In this document: positions 44,176 to 51,191 of the stretch, piece after piece
How positions within the stretch are numbered: the stretch's first letter is position 1
Layout of the letters: each line of letters begins with the position of its first letter
NCBI RefSeq assembly: GCF_023380245.1
Contig: NZ_CP093365.1
Coordinates: 682,001 to 746,000, forward strand
From: Bombilactobacillus thymidiniphilus
GTDB lineage: Bacteria; Bacillota; Bacilli; Lactobacillales; Lactobacillaceae
Direction of reading: 5' to 3'
Length of the DNA: 64,000 nucleotides
Position numbers and translations under genes: made by a program
The notes under the pieces: generated by a model
Database searches by the model: none
The model's input: only the letters and a program-made list of their open reading frames with translations
Told to the model about the DNA's origin: nothing

Positions 44176-44213
44176 TATGACACCCCTCATTGTCAAAATT
44201 CAATTAACAAAAT

Positions 44214-44549
44214 TTAAAACAAGTTGCCTTCAAGTCCTTTATTAACAGAACTTATAGTATCTTCTTCAACTTCACGACTTTGCATCCATTCTTGATAAGC
44301 TACTTTAAAACGCTCTTCATCCTCGTCAGCGAAACCGGCAAACAAAATGTCATCAATATCTTTGTGATTGAAGAAAATGGTCTGATCAGGATCAATGCCC
44401 TCTGGATAGCGACAACCCATATAATCCATAAAGTGGTCGCTGCCATCGTCTTCATAAGAAACGCCGCGCGCAATAACCATTAATTTTTGCGTACCTTCTT
44501 TTAATAAGACAATGGAGCCTAACGCTAATAATTCTTGTTCATCATTCAT
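44214..44549 (-). CDS. DUF4176-like cytoplasmic protein (T7SS-associated)
   Basis: Encodes 111 acidic residues: LALGSIVLLKEGTQKLMVIARG, then DYMGCRYPEGIDPDQTIFFNHKDIDDILFAGFADEDEERF. The GSIV.LK.G..KLMIIGR / DY.GC.YPEG / FNH.DI..V.F.G pattern is the DUF4176 family, often found in LXG toxin loci. No membrane segment or signal peptide. Probably a chaperone or accessory factor rather than a toxin, but the role is not established. Confidence 0.75.
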   Translation of the reverse strand: MNDEQELLALGSIVLLKEGTQKLMVIARGVSYEDDGSDHFMDYMGCRYPEGIDPDQTIFFNHKDIDDILFAGFADEDEERFKVAYQEWMQSREVEEDTISSVNKGLEGNLF

Positions 44550-44625
44550 TTTGATACCATCCTTTAAATTTTATTTCCCGAGAAATATTGCCACCCACAA
44601 ATATTACTTAACCCCCTCACCTCCT

Positions 44626-45468
44626 CTAGTTACTTTCAGGTAATCCTTGATAACTAAAATTGTATTCTTGTTCATATTCTTTGCGATACTTGAGCAAGTA
44701 ATATGCTGGCAGAAAACACCTAATTGGAAAGTAGACAAGCACCAATAAAATTGTAGCTCCACAAAATAACGGGAGAAAGATCCAAATAGCCACAAAAGTT
44801 TCTATCTGATCATGTAAATTATTATGATGCAACACAAGATGACGTTTACGAAAAGCTTTTTCAAATACTATTGCTATACCAAACAAAATAATTCCTAAAG
44901 CTGTCAACTTTGCTATAATTCCTTTTATACTTTGTAGCCAATCAGGCAACGGCTTTTCAGTTTTAAATAATTTATAATTCAAATCATAATAACTTATTAC
45001 TACTAAAATAAGCGACAAAATTATAATTACTAAGCATAAAATATTAAATATCCAATTTGTGTTATCTTTTGCTAATGTCTTAGATATTACTGGAATTATA
45101 TCTATGAGAAACAAAGAAGTAATAATACAAACAGCTAACAACACAAAATTATCAATCAAGTAAAAAAAAACATAATTACGTTTAAAGCTCACAATAAGAG
45201 TGGTAACTAAACTCAATACAAAAACTGCAATGGTAACTAGCAACAAAATATTAGCAGATATAGTAAATTTTTTATGCATCATGTTAAAAAGAAAACCAAA
45301 AAATAATGGTAATAAAAACAGGCAACTAATCTTAAAGTAACTAGCAAGACCGCCTTTAGCAGTGACTGCCTTTTTTTGGCAAGTTTCTAGCAACCCTTTT
45401 TCTAAAATGTTGTTTGTAATATTTTTAGTTTGTTCATAAGATAACTGATTAAAATTAATGATATTCAC
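44626..45468 (-). CDS. Polytopic membrane protein, presumed immunity to LXG toxin 2
   Basis: Encodes about 280 residues with six or more membrane helices. The C-terminus FLPAYYLLKYRKEYEQEYNF and the start FNQLSYEQTKNIT align with those of the membrane proteins at 48493-47657 and 47646-46809, so it belongs to the same family. It lies directly downstream of the truncated LXG toxin. The start is uncertain: TTG at 45504 falls in a hairpin that follows the toxin stop, GTG at 45468 lacks ideal spacing, and the homologues suggest an original start near 45462. Confidence 0.55.
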   Translation of the reverse strand: MNIINFNQLSYEQTKNITNNILEKGLLETCQKKAVTAKGGLASYFKISCLFLLPLFFGFLFNMMHKKFTISANILLLVTIAVFVLSLVTTLIVSFKRNYVFFYLIDNFVLLAVCIITSLFLIDIIPVISKTLAKDNTNWIFNILCLVIIILSLILVVISYYDLNYKLFKTEKPLPDWLQSIKGIIAKLTALGIILFGIAIVFEKAFRKRHLVLHHNNLHDQIETFVAIWIFLPLFCGATILLVLVYFPIRCFLPAYYLLKYRKEYEQEYNFSYQGLPESN

Positions 45469-45492
45469 TCCCAATAGATCGAATTGATATTT

Positions 45493-45518
45493 AAGGTCAC
45501 ACAATAAGATGTGACCCT
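45493..45518 (-). terminator. Hairpin directly after LXG toxin 2
   Basis: GGTCACA/TGTGACC, a 7-bp stem that begins at the toxin stop codon and precedes the immunity-like gene. No strong T run, so perhaps only a partial terminator or an mRNA 3' stabiliser. Confidence 0.5.
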
Positions 45519-46696
45519 AAAGGGAACCAAAAAATTTTTTTGTATTATTCCAAGCATTTTTAGTTGTTTTACCTACCCCCACTTCCAGATTATGTGCAGC
45601 TTTTTTAGTATCCTTTACTATATTGGGATCCAATTTCTTAGCCCCTACTACAACTGCAGATGCACCTAAGCCTATAGCACCACCTAGAACAGTACCTTCA
45701 GGTCCAAAAACTGAACCGATTTCTGCACCCAAAGCTGTCCCACCCACTATAGAAGCATTACCAAAAACGGTATCAATTGTAGAATCGCTGGTTGCACGAG
45801 ATATTGAATGTTTTTTCTTATTTTGTTTTTTGTAATCTTTTATAAAATTATCACCAAAATCCAATCCCACAGAAACGTATGAACTACCTAAAATTTTTCC
45901 AAATGTCCCACCAAAGGTTGATAATTTATCAATTCCAAATTCTGCAAAACCCTTACCAAGACCATCACTAAGGTATCCCATATATTTACCAATTTTATTA
46001 AATTTTTCAATAACAAATTCTGGTAAGATAATATTTTGATATTTTTCTATATTCAATCCAATTTCAAAAAATAATTTTTCATTATTTGGACTTTTCTCAA
46101 TAAATCTCATTAATTCTGAAGAATCAAATAATCTTAGCCAAGCTTCTTTTGTATTAGTAGACAACGCCTCTTTGATTAACTTATATAATTTACTATCCGT
46201 TACTGCTTTCATTTTATCCAAAATTTCTTTTTGTGCTATTTTTGATTGCGATAACTTAAAGTACGCCAGACCTTTATTATCCTTTTCAGCACCACCGGCA
46301 GCATCCAAAATATCTTTGATATTTTTATCGACAGTCTTAATATCCTGCAAAGTTGTCGACAATTTCTTGCCGTTAAAAGTTTTCAGCTGTTCGTTAGTCT
46401 TAGTAACTTTTTTGCCCAAAGCATTTAGATCTTTGGCTGCGACTGAATTAAACGTTGCCACCGCAGCACCCGCACCGCTAGCCATCTGCACTTCCTTATT
46501 TAGATCCGCCAATGTCTTTTGGTTAATCTTCTCCACCGACTTAATCATCTTCGACAAATCACTGAGATGCTCGCTATCCAGCACCGCCGAATCGCTATTA
46601 TCAACATCGCTTTTAAAATCGTTCACCAGATCTGAAAAAGCTTGATTCAACCGCGATAAATTTTCTTGCAATTGCTGATTTTTCTGCCCGTGAACA
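45517..46696 (-). pseudogene. Orphan LXG toxin 2, truncated at the 5' end
   Basis: From VHGQKNQQLQENLSRLNQAF on, the N-terminal part is nearly identical to LXG toxin 1, but the first about 60 codons and any proper start are missing; a stop lies a few codons upstream, and the first in-frame start-like codon is TTG at 46671. After SKIAQKEI it diverges into a different middle region (KAVTDSKLYKLIKEALSTNTKEAWLRL). The end has a glycine zipper (GGTALGAEIGSVFGPEGTVLGGAIGLGASA), suggesting a membrane-inserting toxin. Best read as a silent cassette. A new toxin could be formed by recombination within the shared 475 bp. Confidence 0.75.
46222..46696. repeat. 475-bp direct repeat, copy 2 (in LXG toxin 2)
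   Basis: Almost identical to 49307-49781, with only a few substitutions. It covers the coding sequence for QKNQQLQENL through SKIAQKE. Sharp ends at both sides indicate a recombination-derived cassette boundary. Confidence 0.85.
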
Positions 46697-46714
46697 TTTA
46701 TACCGAGTTATATT

Positions 46715-46801
46715 CTATTTAACTTCTGCTTTACGTAATGCTTTCATGAATGACTCAGATTCCCATAATTCTTCAAGAACTTTCTTTGGATTAGTAGACA
46801 T
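46715..46801 (-). pseudogene. Fragment of a third LXG toxin middle region
   Basis: 28 codons beginning MSTNPKKVLEELWESESFMK. They match the junction region of toxin 1 (KSNPKKALQELLESKDLMQ) and toxin 2 (STNTKEAWLRLFDSSELMR). No LXG start and no toxin end are attached. It lies between the decayed membrane protein gene and toxin 2. Confidence 0.6.
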
Positions 46802-46808
46802 TAATTGA

Positions 46809-47646
46809 CTACTTTTTCTTGTGCTTTTCCCAACCACAAAAATCAATTTGATATTCATCCAAAATCTTTTTTTGATATTCTTTTTTATATTTCAAAAAGT
46901 AATAATTAGGCAAGATGTATCTTGTGGGAAATCTATAAAACAAAAAATAAGATACTGCAAAAATCATTAATGGAACCAAAATAACGATCATAGAATAATA
47001 TTCTAGGGAATGTGTTAGAGGTGAGTGCTAGACAAATGTCCTTTTAATCAAATTCACAATCATACATAAACAAAATATTGCCCCACCATATTTAGCTATT
47101 ACATTGTTCACACGTGAAATATTGATATCTGTCTTACTTCGTTCAACACCTAATGTTTTTTTTAAATACAGAATAGGAATGATAAATATTAATGAATGTC
47201 CAAATAATAATAAAAATATAGAAAATATATATAAGCCAAACCATTAGCCCTCTAGACAATGCTGCTAGACCTATCATCATAGCAGGAATAAGCAAAATTA
47301 TAATTACAAAGTTGTTATATAACATCCCAAATGAAAAAATTTCATCCCACAAAACGCTTTTAGTGAAATATAAAATAATATAAGAAAAAATAGATAAAAT
47401 CCACAAGCATAATACAAAAAAGAATAACAAATTCCCTAATTTTAAAACTAATTCTAATTTTTTATTTTTAACAACAAAGGATATAAAAAGTAAAAACAAA
47501 ATCCAAAAATTAAAGAATGAATTGGCAAAAAAATGCTTAAAAGTGTATCCAAAAGTTACATGCTTCTTACCTTTGAGATTAACAACAAAATTATTTATTA
47601 AATCTTTGGTGATTTTTTCGCTTTGCTTAAAAGTTAGATTAAACAC
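46809..47646 (-). pseudogene. Decayed polytopic immunity-like protein
   Basis: The 5' part (MFNLTFKQSEKITKDLI...) is a paralogue of the intact gene at 48493. It shifts frame in an A8 run (47156-47163); with one A fewer the frame continues TLGVERSKTDINISRVNN. An in-frame TAG at 47030-47028 follows (TFV-stop-HSPLTHS), and the end (YYFLKYKKEYQKKILDEYQ) aligns well with the paralogue. Two lesions make it a pseudogene, although the A tract alone could switch on and off. Confidence 0.8.
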
Positions 47647-47656
47647 CTAAACAACC

Positions 47657-48493
47657 TCAATTATATTTTTTATTGTGTTTTTCCAAATTAAAGAAATCAA
47701 CTTGATATTCATCCAAAATCTTTTTTTGGTATTCCTTTTTATATTTTAAAAGATAATAGTGAACAATAAAAACTTTAAAGGGCATATAAAAACCACACAG
47801 GTACACAATCGCAAAAATCATAATTGGCACAAATACAATCATGGCAATGAGTAACTTAAAAGACCGACTCAACATATTGTGGTTAAAGAAAACACACTTT
47901 ATACCTTTAAAAATAAAAATCAGAGAAACAATAATGGATCCATATTTGGCTATGAATTTATCGAATTTTTTTAATTTAACATCAAATTTATTAGTACATA
48001 TACCAAAAGTTTCTCTAAAAGATAAATAAGAAATCGCTGTTTGAATAATAGCCAAAATAAAAACAAATCCATAAAAAGTCACTAGCAACCAATTTATTTT
48101 CCCTATAAAAAATAAATAAAAAACAATATAAGCAGCAGCTATGAAAAATATAATATAGACATAAAAGCAAAGTAATCCCAGAGAAAATATATAATCAAAT
48201 GCTATATTCTTAGTGAAAGACAAAACAATATAAACAATAAACGAAAGCACAACAGCAAATAAAATTAAGAACAAATAAACATAAGAAAAGATAGTAAATA
48301 TATTAAATGTTTTTGGATCCATCAGGATAGGAGCGGCCATAACAATAGCTCCAACAACAAAAAATAAACTTGCAAAAAATTTTCGTAAAATATGCCATGT
48401 GGTAAATTTTTTCTGACCATTTAAAGATTGGATCAAAGACTTAACAACATAATCCGTAACTTTTTCACTCTGTTCAAAAGTTAAATTAAACAT
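47657..48493 (-). CDS. Polytopic membrane protein, presumed immunity to LXG toxin 1
   Basis: Encodes 278 residues with about seven membrane helices and a basic cytoplasmic C-terminus (YYLLKYKKEYQKKILDEYQVDF). It starts 19 bp after the stop of LXG toxin 1. LXG toxins with glycine-zipper ends act on membranes, and their known immunity proteins are multi-pass membrane proteins, which fits. Two paralogues (one decayed) lie downstream, so the locus has accumulated immunity genes. No family name is recognised. Confidence 0.6.
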   Translation of the reverse strand: MFNLTFEQSEKVTDYVVKSLIQSLNGQKKFTTWHILRKFFASLFFVVGAIVMAAPILMDPKTFNIFTIFSYVYLFLILFAVVLSFIVYIVLSFTKNIAFDYIFSLGLLCFYVYIIFFIAAAYIVFYLFFIGKINWLLVTFYGFVFILAIIQTAISYLSFRETFGICTNKFDVKLKKFDKFIAKYGSIIVSLIFIFKGIKCVFFNHNMLSRSFKLLIAMIVFVPIMIFAIVYLCGFYMPFKVFIVHYYLLKYKKEYQKKILDEYQVDFFNLEKHNKKYN

Positions 48494-48511
48494 TTCAACT
48501 ACTCTTTTCTA

Positions 48512-49951
48512 TCAAAATAAATGCCCTAACGTATTACTGATGTTTTTCTCAACATTATGTGCATTTTTCTTGAGATGATCACCAAATTTAGGATCAGAAA
48601 ATTTTTTAAGTGACATAAATCCACCTACTGCTGCACCTCCAATTGCACCTATCGCTGCACCTCCTGGGCCAAAAATTCCACCTATTTCAGCACCGGTTAC
48701 CGCACCGCTAACTGGACCAATCCCTGTTATAGTATCAACCGCACCGTCACTAACTGCTCGTCCTAAATCATGTTTCTTTCCCTTTTGACTGGCATAGTCG
48801 AAAGCGATATTGGTAAATCCATCTATTGCCAGACCCACACCATTTTTATCGAGAAATTTGGAAGCTTTGCTGCCTGTTTTGACCACGCCTTTACCGAATT
48901 TACCAAGTTCTCCCCATTTAGGCGATTTAAATCCCTTCCAATCTTTAACTTTTCCAACACCATAATCAACTACACTACGTATCGGGCTCGCCAACTTATC
49001 CAGCTTTCCCATATATTTGGCCAGTTTATTAGCATATTTAGATGCCTGACTAGCATATTTAGAAAGTTCTTTGGGTAACGTATATCCAGCAAGCATGAAA
49101 GATGCACTTAGTAAATTCATAGTTTTTGATGCAAACTTATTCCCGCGAATAGCTTGCATCAAGTCTTTTGATTCAAGTAATTCTTGTAAAGCTTTTTTAG
49201 GATTGCTCTTCGATAATTGTTCAATTCGTTTGTATGCATCTTTACCTACAAAACCCTGGACATCTTTTAAAAGGCTATTAACGAACTTAAATTCTGGACT
49301 ATCTTCAATTTCTTTTTGTGCTATTTTTGATTGCGATAACTTAAAGTACGCCAGACCTTTATTATCCTTTTCAGCACCACCGGCAGCATCCAAAATATCT
49401 TTGATATTTTTATCGACAGTCTTAATATCCTGCAAAGTTGTCGACAATTTCTTGCCGTTAAAAGTTTTCAGCTGTTCGTTAGTCTTAGTAACTTTTTTGC
49501 CCAAAGCATTTAGATCTTTGGCTGCGACTGAATTAAACGTTGCCACCGCAGCACCCGCACCGCTAGCCATCTGCACTTCCTTATTTAGATCCGCCAATGT
49601 CTTTTGGTTAATCTTCTCCACCGACTTAATCATCTTCGACAAATCACTGAGATGCTCGCTATCCAGCTCCGCAGAATCACTATTATCAACATCGCTTTTA
49701 AAATCGCTCACCAGATCTGAAAAAGCTTGATTCAACCGCGATAAATTTTCTTGCAGTTGCTGATTTTTCTGCCCATGCACATCTTCAGTGTAACTTTGCA
49801 TGGCTTGTTGTGCATTGCCTTCAAAGCCTTCAGTCTGGGCAGTCTGCATCATCTTATTGCTGACAGACTTCAAGTCATCCTGAAAATCACTGGTTTGCTG
49901 TTTGATTTTTTGTTGGCGCTCCAGAACTTCAGATATTTTAACCTTTACCAA
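48512..49951 (-). CDS. LXG toxin 1 with glycine-zipper C-terminus
   Basis: Encodes 479 residues from TTG 49951 (VKVKISEVLERQQKIKQQTSDF), with GGGGGCG eight bases upstream and a 14-bp overlap with the preceding gene; a longer frame is possible but lacks support. The helical LXG-type targeting region covers about 1-200. A variable middle (200-400) follows, then DGAVDTITGIGPVSGAVTGA and EIGGIFGPGGAAIGAIGGAA, glycine zippers resembling pore-forming T7SS toxin TelE of streptococci (from memory). No nuclease or NADase motif. Likely a secreted, contact-dependent membrane-damaging toxin, with immunity encoded by the next gene. Confidence 0.75.
   Translation of the reverse strand: MVKVKISEVLERQQKIKQQTSDFQDDLKSVSNKMMQTAQTEGFEGNAQQAMQSYTEDVHGQKNQQLQENLSRLNQAFSDLVSDFKSDVDNSDSAELDSEHLSDLSKMIKSVEKINQKTLADLNKEVQMASGAGAAVATFNSVAAKDLNALGKKVTKTNEQLKTFNGKKLSTTLQDIKTVDKNIKDILDAAGGAEKDNKGLAYFKLSQSKIAQKEIEDSPEFKFVNSLLKDVQGFVGKDAYKRIEQLSKSNPKKALQELLESKDLMQAIRGNKFASKTMNLLSASFMLAGYTLPKELSKYASQASKYANKLAKYMGKLDKLASPIRSVVDYGVGKVKDWKGFKSPKWGELGKFGKGVVKTGSKASKFLDKNGVGLAIDGFTNIAFDYASQKGKKHDLGRAVSDGAVDTITGIGPVSGAVTGAEIGGIFGPGGAAIGAIGGAAVGGFMSLKKFSDPKFGDHLKKNAHNVEKNISNTLGHLF
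49307..49781. repeat. 475-bp direct repeat, copy 1 (in LXG toxin 1)
   Basis: The partner of 46222-46696 in the same orientation, 3085 bp apart. Recombination between them would delete the intervening immunity genes and fuse the LXG start of toxin 1 to the end of toxin 2. Confidence 0.85.
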
Positions 49952-50231
49952 CTGTAACCGCCCCCATTTGCTTAGCTTCATTGTCATCGGCTTTTTGCAA
50001 CTCAGCACCAGCTTTTTTATATTGCTCAACGTCATGCGAGGCTAATTTTTCGTAATTTTGAATTGTCTTTTTTACGTCTGCAGCCACTTTAAAAAAATCG
50101 TTAAAAGGATCCAAGTTAGTCGTATCAAGCTTAGAAGAAGTCAACTTACCTTTTCCCAGAGCAGACACTGCACTTTTAGCTTTACCAGCATTATTATCCA
50201 GCGCTCTTTTATCTAATTTAATCTTTGTCAT
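49938..50231 (-). CDS. Small helical LXG partner, DUF5344/YwqI-like
   Basis: Encodes 97 residues: Lys-rich N-terminus (MTKIKLDKRALDNNAGKAKSAV), then helices with DPFNDFFKVAADVKKTIQNYEKLASHDVEQYKKAG. Length, composition and position before an LXG gene match the YwqI-type (DUF5344) protein of the Bacillus ywqHIJK locus. It probably forms a complex with the LXG domain for recognition by the T7SS. It overlaps the toxin gene by 14 bp. Confidence 0.7.
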   Translation of the reverse strand: MTKIKLDKRALDNNAGKAKSAVSALGKGKLTSSKLDTTNLDPFNDFFKVAADVKKTIQNYEKLASHDVEQYKKAGAELQKADDNEAKQMGAVTVGKG

Positions 50232-50240
50232 TTTAGCCTC

Positions 50241-50594
50241 CTACTTAGCAGTCAGATGCTTTATTTGAATATCAAGATCTTCAGATTGTGATCGCAAGCT
50301 ACTAATTTTAGCTTGCACATTTGTAATATTTTGGTTATTGGTATTTATATTTTTAACGACAGATTGTCGGACAGACGTATAAATATTAGTAAACTCGTTC
50401 TTTTTTTGCCCCTTCCAACTGCTGGCATGCTTGTCCAAATCATTAACTTTATTGCTAACCGTTGTTAAATCATTGCCCTTATCTTGCATGTTCTTAAGAC
50501 ATTTCTTCAAAGTAGCAATTTTAGCATCTAAAATTCCTTTATCCGCACCTAGTTGCAAGGCTTTAGCCGCTTTAACCGCCTTATCTTCTGCCAC
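50241..50594 (-). CDS. Small helical WxG-like LXG partner, DUF5082/YwqH-like
   Basis: Encodes 117 residues forming two long helices around a central SSWKGQKKNEF turn (Trp60-Lys61-Gly62), the WxG hairpin. N-terminal coiled coil with KIATLKKCLKNMQDKGNDL. Resembles YwqH-type (DUF5082) proteins that precede YwqI and the LXG toxin in Bacillus. First gene after the terminator that follows the WXG100 gene. Presumed partner in export of LXG toxin 1. Confidence 0.7.
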   Translation of the reverse strand: MAEDKAVKAAKALQLGADKGILDAKIATLKKCLKNMQDKGNDLTTVSNKVNDLDKHASSWKGQKKNEFTNIYTSVRQSVVKNINTNNQNITNVQAKISSLRSQSEDLDIQIKHLTAK

Positions 50595-50614
50595 AATATC
50601 CCCTCCTCACACAT

Positions 50615-50653
50615 AAAAAGTCCATTCTGCCACAGTGGCAGAGTGGACTTTTT
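50615..50653 (-). terminator. Strong hairpin between the WXG100 gene and the LXG operon
   Basis: An 18-position stem with one mismatch (AAAAAGTCCATTCTGCCA paired with TGGCAGAGTGGACTTTTT) and a 2-base loop. With T runs on both strands it should lower transcription into the LXG genes while leaving the WXG100 mRNA abundant. Confidence 0.85.
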
Positions 50654-50665
50654 AAAATAATCATC

Positions 50666-50956
50666 CTAGTTCCAGGATTGACCAATTTGGTTATCAGCAT
50701 CTTGCATTGCTTGAGCTGATTTGTCTAATTGACCCTTAATTTCGCGAAGTAATTGTGAGAATTCGGTAACTTTGCCAGATAATTCTTGGAATTTTTGGTC
50801 ATACTTTTCAAAAGCATTACCTTTCCATTCACTACGAATTTGCTCCTGCATATTCTTCAAATCACTCAAAGTACTATCGACATTGTCAGCACCTTTTGTG
50901 TAATGTGTTGCTTGTTGACGTAGTTCATCAGGTGTGACGGCAATTTGTCCAGCCAT
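50666..50956 (-). CDS. WXG100 family T7SS substrate (EsxA-like)
   Basis: Encodes 96 residues with the canonical helix-turn-helix: ITPDELRQQA-type start (AVTPDELRQQATHYT), central SEWKGNAF (Trp44-Lys45-Gly46) and a second helix ending DADNQIGQSW. No signal peptide. These small proteins are exported by the EssC ATPase as homodimers and are needed for T7SS function. The core secretion genes are not in this window. A promoter probably lies in 50957-51050, an AT-rich intergenic stretch. GGGGGATAT before the ATG is the binding site. Confidence 0.92.
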   Translation of the reverse strand: MAGQIAVTPDELRQQATHYTKGADNVDSTLSDLKNMQEQIRSEWKGNAFEKYDQKFQELSGKVTEFSQLLREIKGQLDKSAQAMQDADNQIGQSWN

Positions 50957-51157
50957 TTATATATCCCCCATTAATAAAATTTAGAAACAAAACCAGATTA
51001 GCACTATTTATTAAAATTGTAAATAATTCCTTTATATTATGATGAAATACAGCTAATACTTATAGTTTTTATATCATTTTAGTTATACTTAGCATTAAAC
51101 GATATTAACTTTAGCTGATTGTGAAGTGATTTGCTTTACTTGAAATAAAGCTCACAA

Positions 51158-51184
51158 AAAAAGCGCCCAATAAAGGACGCTTTT
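51158..51184 (-). terminator. Terminator after oppA
   Basis: AAAAGCG-C-CC pairs with GG-A-CGCTTTT, with a T run on the minus strand, directly below the stop. Confidence 0.75.
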
Positions 51185-51191
51185 AACTAAA

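Noticed and set aside
45468-45504. TTG 45504 as start of the membrane protein
   Set aside because: It lies in a hairpin following the toxin stop, and the extra residues are not shared with the paralogues.
47100-47125. Possible third parS site (TGTTCACACGTGAAAT)
   Set aside because: It carries an extra base before CACGTG and breaks the palindrome, so it does not match the ParB consensus.
48770-49730. Plus-strand open frames opposite the LXG genes
   Set aside because: They are antisense shadows of strongly supported minus-strand genes, without ribosome sites or plausible products.
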